Source: Methanoplanus limicola DSM 2279 (GTDB taxonomy: Archaea > Halobacteriota > Methanomicrobia > Methanomicrobiales > Methanomicrobiaceae). Taken from it: 64,000 nt of DNA. The position numbers and the translations under genes are program-made. The first letter of the stretch is position 1. Every line of letters begins with the position of its first letter. The notes below the pieces were generated by a model that did no database searches, was not told the DNA's origin, and was given only the letters and a program-made list of their open reading frames with translations. This document shows, in pieces, positions 8,537 to 16,018 of this stretch. The DNA is taken from the NCBI RefSeq assembly GCF_000243255.1, contig NZ_CM001436.1:1090077-1154076 (forward strand). Reading direction: 5' to 3'.

Positions 8537-9316
8537 TTATTTGAATGAACTTTTCAAGTAAACTTCACCTGAAAGAGCATCAATAATCACAGATCCCCCA
8601 CGAAGTATATAATTATCAGGCTCTCCTTCAATAACTACAAGCCACAATAATTTCTGCTCAGTTCCATCTGGATAATCAACAATAATTTTTGCATCCTTTT
8701 TCACAATCCTGATGTTGTCAAATTGATTTGTTGCGATTTCTATTGCCTTTTCTTCGCTTATTTCAGGCGCAAGAGAGATTTCTAAATTTTTATCAACAGA
8801 CACATAGGAAATTATATCACCAGAATACGGATTTACAGACACAATTGCGGAATTAAAGAGTAAAACACCATCTTTTACATCTCTGAATACAAATTTATAC
8901 TCCTTATAACTTCCATGGTTCAATAATGAAGAGTCTATAAGATCAGATTTATCAATACCCGATAATGAGGACTTTTCTTTTATGAAATTATAAGCATTTT
9001 GTTCTGCGTCTTCTAAACTAATCTTAACAGTATTTGTCTCTGACCATTCAAAAGGAAATTCTGCACGGCTGACTGTATAGGTACCAGCATCTACATAATA
9101 ATTCCCGCCACATTCAGTGGAAAATTGATAATATTCTCCATAGTGATTTTTTCCAGTTCCTACATATTTAACAGCCTGATCCTTTTCCCCAAAAAATGCA
9201 TGAAGCGAATTTTCTGCAATTTCATCTTCAGAATAATTGAAGGAATTATTTGCCATTACAGCTGCTGCAGAAATTATAACTGCAACTATCAATGTCAATA
9301 TAAGAATTCTTTTCAT
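8537..9316 (-). CDS. exported PepSY-type protein
   Basis: A 259-residue protein with an N-terminal signal segment (about residues 4-21) and PepSY-like repeats, including EDAEQNAYNFIKEKSSLSG and EEKAIEIATNQFDNI, closing with IDALSGEVYLK. It is a clear paralogue of the product of 1898-2767. Its ATG lies 10 bases after the stop of the exported caspase-fold gene, so the two are translated together. PepSY domains commonly restrain peptidases, so this may be the inhibitor or chaperone of the upstream protein. That pairing is inferred from the operon only. Confidence 0.75.
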   Translation of the reverse strand: MKRILILTLIVAVIISAAAVMANNSFNYSEDEIAENSLHAFFGEKDQAVKYVGTGKNHYGEYYQFSTECGGNYYVDAGTYTVSRAEFPFEWSETNTVKISLEDAEQNAYNFIKEKSSLSGIDKSDLIDSSLLNHGSYKEYKFVFRDVKDGVLLFNSAIVSVNPYSGDIISYVSVDKNLEISLAPEISEEKAIEIATNQFDNIRIVKKDAKIIVDYPDGTEQKLLWLVVIEGEPDNYILRGGSVIIDALSGEVYLKSSFK

Positions 9317-9326
9317 AAATTATACC

Positions 9327-10061
9327 TCAAATTGTTCCATACCTTACAGGAGTTAAATACGCAGTACTCGGACTATTTCCTTGAACAACAATAGTATCTA
9401 CTCCATCAGTCCATCCCCATGGAAAAATATCATCTATAGCATCATTAACCGCAGTTGATGCAGAATACCCAATAGAATACCCATCTTCAAGATATTCCCA
9501 GAATTTATTCCCCCAGTAATTTGACCTGCCATTGCCAATAGCACCTGAAAATCCTATTCTGTAGTCAACTCCTTTACTTGAGGCCGTGGAAAGTAAATTA
9601 CCGGTTTCAGAATTATAATTTGCTGAATAACAAGCCTCAAGCACCATTAATAAAACATCATTAATTTCAAAAGCTGAATCTGAAAGTACTTTATGATTAG
9701 TACTCATTAAATCATCAGGAACATCACTGGCAAACAGATAAGATGAACTGCCATTTGAATCCTGAAATACTAAAATACCACCACCGTCACCCTGATATGT
9801 ACCTCCATGACCATTGAAAAAATAAATCGAAGAATCACTTAACCACTGGGTACCACTTATAACTGATTGATCAGTGTAAGAATAACCATTATAACCAATT
9901 TGATCCTGATAATTTTCAGCATTCGAAGCGGTAGGTGTCGATGGTATATCACTGAAATCATAATTCATTGCATAAGGTGGACTGTGCTGTGTAGCAGATA
10001 CAACTCCGGTTATGCTGAAAGCAATAACCAAAATCATAATAACTCTATAATATATTTTCAC
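9327..10061 (-). CDS. exported caspase-fold (clan CD) cysteine peptidase-like protein
   Basis: A signal peptide (about residues 1-23, ending VVSA) leads to a 220-residue domain. Two motifs match the catalytic dyad of clan CD peptidases: His85 in YFFNGHGG at the end of a strand, and Cys144 in VLEACYSAN after another hydrophobic strand. The order His before Cys and the spacing of about 60 residues fit caspase/gingipain/C13-type folds. The C-terminal third has GRSNYWGNKFWEYL and YSASTAVNDAI. The GTG at 10061 is preferred because an ideal GGAGGT lies five bases upstream; the longer start at 10094 would disrupt the signal peptide. It is the second gene of a three-gene operon with a membrane protein and a PepSY-type protein. 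Activity is unproven. Confidence 0.7.
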   Translation of the reverse strand: MKIYYRVIMILVIAFSITGVVSATQHSPPYAMNYDFSDIPSTPTASNAENYQDQIGYNGYSYTDQSVISGTQWLSDSSIYFFNGHGGTYQGDGGGILVFQDSNGSSSYLFASDVPDDLMSTNHKVLSDSAFEINDVLLMVLEACYSANYNSETGNLLSTASSKGVDYRIGFSGAIGNGRSNYWGNKFWEYLEDGYSIGYSASTAVNDAIDDIFPWGWTDGVDTIVVQGNSPSTAYLTPVRYGTI

Positions 10062-10156
10062 ATTATACCTCCTGTCACGTACAAAAATGCACAAACAGAT
10101 TATAATTATAAAATAGATTAGAATATGTTTTTCCTTCGGTTTTTACCGAAACAAAG

Positions 10157-10951
10157 TCAAAAAAAAGATTTAATTTTAAATCTTAGATTGGTTGCATAAG
10201 AGTAGTGAGAATCCTTTTTAGTAATCTCAATCACAACATTTTCCTGATACTGAATATCTTCATCAAAATATTTACAAATATTAAGATTTTTAGCTTCACT
10301 GGGAGATAACAGAGTGACTTCAACCCTTATTTCCCTAAATTCATGAGAAGGAATCAAAACTTCCGGAGCATAATCAGAAATTAACTTCCGTTCAGAATCA
10401 CATTGCCCATTTACCTGTTCAAGACTGTATTTTACAGAAACATTTGAAATTTCAATATCCTCATTTCCTCTGTTGACTATAAGGATATCAAACGAAAGTT
10501 TATTCCCATCCAGTTTGACATCCGGCGAATAGATGACAGACAGATTATCTATGTTAAGATCAGGAGTATAATAAATACTCATATTTTCTTCAGTAGCATC
10601 AAGATAATAATCAAATGAATACTCATCCCCAAAAACCTCCTCTATCGAAAAAGAACCATCAGAGGAATAGTACATTACGGGAATAATGGTATGATATACT
10701 GAAGGAATCCTATTCACGGGAACATCTGCAAACTCTCCATCATCTATCGCAAGCATATGAACGGGGCTAAAAATTGAATAGTTTTGATCAGGCATCACAG
10801 GAAGTTCATTGCACCTGTATAAATAAGGCAAAGAAGATGTACCTGATGAATTTTCCAAGATAAATACAAGAATAACAGCTGAATTTATAGCCACAATAAT
10901 TAAAACAATTATTGCACAAATACATACCTTCCCCCTCCCATCAAAAAACAT
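10157..10951 (-). CDS. membrane-anchored exported protein, first gene of the caspase-like operon
   Basis: A 264-residue protein with one N-terminal membrane segment (about residues 8-31) and a large outer part. Residues about 140-215 (LSFDILIVNRGNEDIEISNVSVKY ... EFREIRVEVTLLSP) look like an Ig-like or CARDB-type beta domain. I do not recognise the rest. It is followed after 95 bases by the caspase-fold gene on the same strand. The shared export and order suggest a surface complex, but no direct evidence is visible. Confidence 0.65.
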   Translation of the reverse strand: MFFDGRGKVCICAIIVLIIVAINSAVILVFILENSSGTSSLPYLYRCNELPVMPDQNYSIFSPVHMLAIDDGEFADVPVNRIPSVYHTIIPVMYYSSDGSFSIEEVFGDEYSFDYYLDATEENMSIYYTPDLNIDNLSVIYSPDVKLDGNKLSFDILIVNRGNEDIEISNVSVKYSLEQVNGQCDSERKLISDYAPEVLIPSHEFREIRVEVTLLSPSEAKNLNICKYFDEDIQYQENVVIEITKKDSHYSYATNLRFKIKSFF

Positions 10952-11024
10952 TGTTATTTAATTAAACAGAACAGGTATAAGAAAAATATCTTTTTTTTAG
11001 GAAAAAAACGAAACCCAAAAAAAA

Positions 11025-11504
11025 TTATTTGGCCTGGGATTTGGCCCTGATTTTCTTAAGACGGACGATTTCGTCCCATTCCATCTCATCAAGCCTCATT
11101 TTAATGAAGTCACGTGCTTCGGAAAGTTCCGGGATTACCTTGAACTCCAGAGCATTGACACGGCGTTTTGTCGACTCAATTTCATCGAGCAGACGCTTCA
11201 TAGTGGTCTCAATCTCAGCAGCCTCAATGATAGCATCGACCAAATCCTCAAAGGAGGCCGCAGTATCATCAATAACCGCTGATGTGCCTAAAACGCCATA
11301 GCCACGCTCAGTAACGCTCTTTTTCACAGCCGAGGACTCAATCTCAGGAACAACAACACCCATGATGTTCTTCTCCTTAAGAGTAATCTGGGGTTTCTCC
11401 TTGACAGCCATTGCAGCCGCCTTAACCTTAATTGAACCCTCAACTGTATTCGCCATTGCAATCATACCGGTTGCACGCTCAAAGCCCTCGGCAGGAGCAC
11501 CACG
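11025..11504 (-). pseudogene. atpD 3'-end fragment B (about 160 codons, frame intact)
   Basis: The fragment corresponds to about the last three quarters of subunit D, from RGA(P)AEG(F)ERATGMIAMANT to the stop. Compared with the intact gene it carries many silent changes and a few mostly conservative substitutions (R/K, Q/E, S/A, T/S), yet no frameshift or stop. The short sequence after its stop (run of T, then AGGAAAAAAACGAAAC read on the plus strand) also matches that after the intact gene. The pattern looks like a diverged functional allele that was later cut, not a long-decaying duplicate. It lacks the N-terminal coiled-coil start and cannot make a complete subunit. Confidence 0.85.
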
Positions 11505-11586
11505 AATTGGACATCCACAAACTAACTTTCAGGTTCAAATCTCAATCTAACAAAAAAATGGTTCTCCCCTCAGAACCATAATAACT

Positions 11587-13075
11587 TTAATACTCACCCA
11601 AAACTTCCCAGTGTCCACCTTTGTCAGGACCAATGCGTTTTAGTTTGCCAGCCTCTTTTAGCTTATCTATCTGTTTTGCAACTGCCCTTCTGCTAATTTT
11701 AAGACATTCTGCCATTTCTGTTGTGGTAATACTATTATTATCTTTGACAAGCTGCAAAATTTTCTGTGAACTTTTCTGTGAACTTTTCTGTGAACTTTTC
11801 TGAGCGGTGTTTTCCATTATTTTGGTTACAGTTCCAGTCTGTTGAAGTTCCAGCGCACCAGAATCCATAGGAAAGACGGTACGGACAAAGTTTGCAGTAA
11901 AAAGAAAAGATTCCCTTGGATAGGCCTTAAGAATACGAGGCATACCTGAACCAAGATATTCTACAATACCCAAATACTTAAAGATCCGCATAAGTATTTT
12001 GTTACGTGGAATTGAGTAACCGGCAAAAAACTCCTCACGTGCAATACCAGGTGCAACAGTTCCGGCAGAAGTAATTTCGATACGATCCTGGAAAATTTCA
12101 AACTTCGGGACAGCCCCACTGGTATAGTCATTGTGAATAATGGCATTAATTACAGTCTCACGTAAAGCAACGGCATTCCACAGGCGTATATTGATTCGTT
12201 CTTTAGAAGTAATCTTCGTTACAGTACGGTTCTCAACCTCCAGTCGATCAAGAACCTGTTTACAGGATTTAATCAAAGAACAATAGCCATATTCATTGCT
12301 TTCAATCAGGTCAACCCTGTCCGGACCACGGTACCTGGCAACCTGAACCGAATTTCCGTTATCATCAGCAAGAAGATAAGCTGCATAATTATAATCACCC
12401 TCTTTAGTTAACAGTTCGAGATTTGAGGCAAATTTATCTCCAAGATTAAATCCCTTTTCCTGATAATATATACGAAGCTGTTCAAAACTGAGGTCCTGTC
12501 GTGGGGACCTTATATTACCGATGGAATTGCGAACCCGTTTTGCAAACAATTCTTCGATCATACGTGCCGGCATTGGATCACTTGCACTGCCAATCCGGAT
12601 GAAGCATCCCTTTTCTGTCATCCCATATTTCCGGAGATAATATGGCTTCTCAGAACCACCAGCCAATACAATCCTGACGAGATCTTTTCCATTCCGCAAT
12701 TCATGAATAACATCAAATAACCCAAGGCATGACGGCCGGATATTGTTTCTTAACCTGTCCTTAACCTTTAGCTGGATCTCATCAGCGTCACTCAGACCGA
12801 ACACATTTCCCGCCTTATCAATCCCCAGATAAATAACACCACCTTCAGAGGCTGTTGCGTGAATAAAAATTAATAGACAAATGAATAAATGATTAGCACA
12901 TTTGGGCAAAGTATTGGCAAACAATAAACAATTGTCGTGCGAAATTATCTTATTGTCTACAGAAAAGTAACCGTGCAACAGCCTCTTCAGATGTATTTAA
13001 AAAGGCCACAACCTCCTTTTCAAGAGATTCCGTTAACTCCTGTTTATACTCAATGCGGTTGGATTCTGTCATCAT
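11587..13075 (-). pseudogene. AlbA_2 / HATPase_c_4 / winged-helix protein gene, interrupted by a small insertion
   Basis: The full-length relative of the fragment at 6659-7196. Domains in order: AlbA_2 (about residues 8-130), a GHKL-type HATPase_c_4 region with LRETVINAIIHNDY and FEIFQDRIEITSAG, a Lys/Ser/Gln linker with three SSQK repeats, and a C-terminal winged helix (TTTEMAECLKISRRAVAKQI). Such proteins are RecG-related ATP-binding regulators, sometimes linked to defence. A 142-base insertion at 12850-12991 breaks the gene 27 codons from its start (MMTESNRIEYKQ at 13075/13072) and shifts the frame. A shorter ORF from 12978, starting inside the insertion, could still yield most of the protein. 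It stands between long and short atpD fragments. Confidence 0.75.
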
Positions 13076-13442
13076 CTTCTCCCTATAATTAATCAGGATA
13101 TTTTCGTAATCTCCCTCTGTAAAATCCCATCTAAACGAACAATAAAATGCTAATCACTCACAGTGATCAGAGTTATTCGTCTCAAAACTAAAATAAATTC
13201 CTCTGATTTCCATCAGGCAATATTATAATCAGGGCATGTACAAAAAATAATTCTGATAATCCGTGCGCAATATTGTTAATTAGGAAGAAAAAATAAAAGC
13301 AAAAACCCAAAAAAAATTATTTGGCCTGGGTTTTGGCCCGGATCTTTTTGAGACGGACGATTTCGTCCCTTTCCATCTCATCAAGCCTCATTTTAATGAA
13401 GTCACGTGCTTCGGAAAGTTCGGGGATTACCTTAAACTCCAG
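12396..13442. repeat. duplicated block, copy 2
   Basis: Counterpart of 6659-7563: 5' part of the AlbA_2 gene, its 240-base upstream region and the atpD end. It differs from copy 1 by the inserted small element and scattered substitutions. At its left edge the AlbA_2 gene simply continues, whereas copy 1 is cut; at its right edge the atpD match runs 12 bases longer than in copy 1. Confidence 0.85.
12848..12985. mobile_element. MITE-like insertion with 11-bp inverted repeats
   Basis: Comparison with copy 1 (7100-7110) shows a 142-base insertion here. Its ends are the perfect inverted repeat GAGGCTGTTGC / GCAACAGCCTC. Depending on where the end is drawn, the flanking direct repeat is TTCA (four bases, element 12848-12985) or CTTCAGA (seven bases, element 12850-12984). 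There is no transposase. It belongs to the wider group of elements with GGCTGTTGC ends, but the family cannot be fixed by eye. It inserted after the block duplication, as the other copy lacks it. Confidence 0.8.
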
Positions 13443-13454
13443 AGCATTGACACG
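13317..13454 (-). pseudogene. atpD 3'-end fragment C (46 codons)
   Basis: Contains the last 45 codons plus stop of subunit D, nearly identical to the intact gene and to fragment A. It ends abruptly at 13454 after GACACG, 26 bases from the 3' end of the winged-helix gene at 13481-13957. It shares its right-hand neighbour type (a winged-helix gene) and left-hand neighbour (AlbA_2 upstream region) with fragment A. Confidence 0.9.
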
Positions 13455-13480
13455 CATCTTAGAGAAATTAGATCATAGAT

Positions 13481-13957
13481 TTATATTTTTAGCAATACCC
13501 GGTTTTTCCACAAAATAATTATCTGTAATACTACTGCCCCAATTGCAATAATAAACAGTGGAAAATATGGATCATCAAATAGTGGAATACTTAAACTCAT
13601 TTGAAGACGGGGAATTGTGTAATAAGTATAAATTGCAGCAAACGCAATTGTAAAGTTCAGAATTGAAGAGATTATAATCGAAAATCTGGAATTATTATCA
13701 GAACCTGTAACAGCTTTTCCAAAAGGAGTAAGTTCATAATATATCCATTTGTGACCATCCTCTTTTGATATAATAAGACCGGCAGATTCCATCTTTTTAA
13801 GATGGTAATGCACAGTTGATTCCTGAAGGGAAAGATCCTTTGAAAGTTCTGAATTAGTTTTTTTCCGGACAGAAAGCAATTTAAGTACATTTATCCGGGT
13901 ATCTGAGGACAATGAATTAATAATGTTTTTATCTATAATATATTCAGAATCTTCCAT
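13481..13957 (-). CDS. winged-helix regulator with two membrane segments
   Basis: Paralogue of the product of 7595-8089. The N-terminal winged helix (SSDTRINVLKLLSVRKKTNSEL, then STVHYHLKKMESAGLI and EDGHKWIYYELT) is followed by two transmembrane helices (about 93-113 and 128-148) and a basic end. It is divergent from the exported serine protease gene at 14124 with a 166-base shared promoter region, so it probably controls that gene, sensing something at the membrane. A TATA-like TTTATTTAA lies about 20-30 bases upstream. It ends 26 bases from a short atpD fragment. Confidence 0.75.
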   Translation of the reverse strand: MEDSEYIIDKNIINSLSSDTRINVLKLLSVRKKTNSELSKDLSLQESTVHYHLKKMESAGLIISKEDGHKWIYYELTPFGKAVTGSDNNSRFSIIISSILNFTIAFAAIYTYYTIPRLQMSLSIPLFDDPYFPLFIIAIGAVVLQIIILWKNRVLLKI

Positions 13958-14047
13958 GTGTACTTACTTGTAATTAATTAAATAAAAATCATATTCCTCA
14001 TAAAAATTATTCCAAACAATTCGATGCGCATCTAAGGAAATTAATAC

Positions 14048-14056
14048 TTATATAGT
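14048..14056 (+). promoter_or_regulatory. TATA box of the exported serine protease gene
   Basis: CTTATATAG, a good archaeal TATA element preceded by a purine-rich BRE-like GGAAAT, lies 68 bases upstream of the ATG at 14124. The predicted transcript would start near 14080, inside or just before a small hairpin. Confidence 0.5.
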
Positions 14057-14077
14057 GGTCCAAATCACAGTTTCTTA

Positions 14078-14096
14078 TGGAGGATAAAGACCTCCA
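14078..14096 (+). promoter_or_regulatory. GGAGG/CCTCC hairpin in the leader of the protease mRNA
   Basis: TGGAGG (14078-14083) and CCTCCA (14091-14096) form a six-pair stem with a seven-base loop. The stem arms equal a Shine-Dalgarno and its complement, while the probable RBS of the gene (GAGGT at 14111-14115) lies 15 bases downstream. The CCTCC arm could pair with that RBS instead. This is a possible translational switch, seen only as complementarity. Confidence 0.3.
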
Positions 14097-14123
14097 ATAA
14101 ACTAATTAATGAGGTAAATCTAA

Positions 14124-15188
14124 ATGAAAAAACGAACAATCATATTAAGTTTCGTCTTTGTGATACTATTGTTCTCAAACGTCTCTGGTGCTGCAATAGA
14201 TGATAATGTCTATAATGCACTTGCACCATGTTACTCTGAAAATCTTATAGCATCATACGGACTCATACCAGTATTTGACGAAAACAATCTGTTAAAATCA
14301 GCCGGAATTTCTGCTTCATTTTCAAATGATACTCTTCAGAAAGAATGGTATGATCAGATGCATAGTCTTTATGAAAATACAAAATATGAAATCGATAAAA
14401 AATACTCATATCCAAGAGGTCCGATCATATCTTATGGCACTGATGCCTTAGGATCTGTTATTGTCGGAATATATGACAAAGAAAAAACTAACAGTTCCTA
14501 CCGGGATCAAATATATTCAACCATTAAATCAGAAGCAGATAAATTAGGCATTAACAATATCCCGATCATTTTCTTTAATGCTGCAATGCCTGAACTGCAT
14601 GTATCACGAACCGACACATGGAGGCCAGTAATCGGAGGAATCCAAGGTTCATGCAATATAGGAGATTTTACATTAGGATTTGCCGCAACAAGAAACGGAC
14701 AAAATGGATTTGTAACAACAGGACATATTGGAGGTACCGGAACAACTGTTTATCAACCGAGTTCGCCTAATTCCGTAGGTTCTGTCACAGTTTCTTCAGG
14801 TGGTTCGACATCAGATTCATCATTTATCCAATATAGTAATGTTGCAGCTAAAATCTTTGAAAGTTCTTCAAGTCAACCATCCGTATATTCATACTCAGAT
14901 CCATGGCAAAATCTTTGGGTGATCAAATCAGGAATTAATACAGGAACCACAACAGGACAGGTTATTGCCGAGACATCCTTATGGAATAGTTATTTCCAGA
15001 CAACTCTTTACAACCAATGGTATGCAAGTTATTCCAGTAGTGGAGGAGATAGCGGAGGACCGGTATATTACAAAGATACTAACCACAGAGTTCATATTTC
15101 TGGCATACACTGGGGAAAAGGAAGCTATTCATGCTTTTCTCCAATATCAAATGTAATGAATGATCTTGATATTTCAGTAAAAACATAA
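14124..15188 (+). CDS. exported chymotrypsin-like serine protease (S1/alpha-lytic type)
   Basis: A 354-residue preproprotein: signal peptide (about 1-23, ending VSGA), a propeptide-like region to about 165, then a trypsin-fold catalytic domain. The triad is readable: His201 in FVTTGHIGG, Asp231 in STSDSSFIQ, and Ser310 in GGDSGGPVYY. The domain is small and Ser/Gly-rich like alpha-lytic or streptogrisin-type proteases of bacteria, so bacterial origin is possible. It acts outside the cell or at the surface. A GAGGT RBS eight bases upstream supports the ATG. It is divergent from a membrane winged-helix regulator and stands directly behind the ATP synthase operon, convergent with it. Confidence 0.85.
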   Translation: MKKRTIILSFVFVILLFSNVSGAAIDDNVYNALAPCYSENLIASYGLIPVFDENNLLKSAGISASFSNDTLQKEWYDQMHSLYENTKYEIDKKYSYPRGPIISYGTDALGSVIVGIYDKEKTNSSYRDQIYSTIKSEADKLGINNIPIIFFNAAMPELHVSRTDTWRPVIGGIQGSCNIGDFTLGFAATRNGQNGFVTTGHIGGTGTTVYQPSSPNSVGSVTVSSGGSTSDSSFIQYSNVAAKIFESSSSQPSVYSYSDPWQNLWVIKSGINTGTTTGQVIAETSLWNSYFQTTLYNQWYASYSSSGGDSGGPVYYKDTNHRVHISGIHWGKGSYSCFSPISNVMNDLDISVKT

Positions 15189-15377
15189 ATTTTAGAATAA
15201 TACTAAATTTTCCGTAATTATTTGGTAAAATTGATTAATTCTATGTAGTGCAATTTAGAGTGCCGGTCTTGTAATAATCTCCGTTTCACTTTGATTATTC
15301 CAGAAAATCAGGTTCTGCACTATAAATTAACTAAAACTACAAATTCTTTTTTTGAGGAAAAAACGAAACAAAAAAAA

Positions 15378-16010
15378 TTATTTGGCCTGGGTTTTGGCCC
15401 GGATCTTTTTGAGACGGACGATTTCGTCCCTTTCCATCTCATCAAGCCTCATTTTAATGAAGTCACGTGCTTCGGAAAGTTCCGGGATTACCTTGAACTC
15501 CAGAGCATTGACACGGCGCTTTGTCGACTCGATTTCATCGAGAAGACGCTTCATAGTGGTCTCAATCTCAGCAGCCTGAATGATAGCATCGACCAGATCC
15601 TCAAAGGAGGAGGCAGTATCATCAATAACCGCTGATGTTCCGAGAACACCATAACCACGCTGTGTAACACTCTTTTTAACAGCTGAAGACTCAATCTCAG
15701 GAACAACAACACCCATGATGTTCTTCTCCTTAAGAGTAATCTGGGGTTTTTCCTTGACAGCCATTGCAGCTGCCTTAACCCTGATTGAACCCTCAACTGT
15801 ATTTGCCATTGCAATCATACCGGTTGCACGCTCATAGCCCTCGGCAAGAGCACCCCGGCTTTCCTTTGCATCTTCTAAAACCTTGAAAAATTCAAGGATC
15901 AGTCCGTCGCGCTTCATCTTGAGGATGTTATAGCCACGCTCTGAGAGCTTAATCTTCTTCTTTAAAGCAATAAGCTCAGAGCGGGTCGGCTTTACATCTT
16001 TAAGCGCCAT
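15378..16010 (-). CDS. atpD: A-type ATP synthase subunit D
   Basis: Central rotor shaft subunit of the A1Ao ATP synthase. The 210 residues have the family's long N- and C-terminal helices (KLSERGYNILKMKRDGLILEF at the start, [21 protein letters not shown] near the end) around a central GVVVPEIESSAVKKSV region. It is the last gene of the operon, eight bases after atpB. Three partial copies of its 3' end lie at 7438-7563, 11025-11504 and 13317-13454, which makes this 3' end the pivot of the neighbouring accessory region. After the stop the plus strand shows A- and T-runs (AAAAAACGAAACAAAAAAAA) that may serve as terminator. Confidence 0.97.
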   Translation of the reverse strand: MALKDVKPTRSELIALKKKIKLSERGYNILKMKRDGLILEFFKVLEDAKESRGALAEGYERATGMIAMANTVEGSIRVKAAAMAVKEKPQITLKEKNIMGVVVPEIESSAVKKSVTQRGYGVLGTSAVIDDTASSFEDLVDAIIQAAEIETTMKRLLDEIESTKRRVNALEFKVIPELSEARDFIKMRLDEMERDEIVRLKKIRAKTQAK

Positions 16011-16018
16011 TTACAGTC

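Noticed and set aside
11520-11552. tRNA 3' fragment (GGTTCAAATCTC resembling a T-loop)
   Set aside because: No matching acceptor, D or anticodon arms and no stem around the loop; chance match.
11758-11806. 12-bp direct repeats as a CRISPR-like or regulatory array
   Set aside because: They are three in-frame SSQK codon repeats within the AlbA_2 gene linker; no spacers.
12853-12978. Native N-terminus of the AlbA_2 protein beginning at 12978
   Set aside because: Comparison with the copy at 6659-7196 shows these codons come from the inserted small element; the original start is at 13075/13072.
15291-15635. 114-codon plus-strand frame over the atpD 3' end
   Set aside because: It is antisense to atpD; similar antisense frames recur at each atpD fragment because the sequence is repeated.
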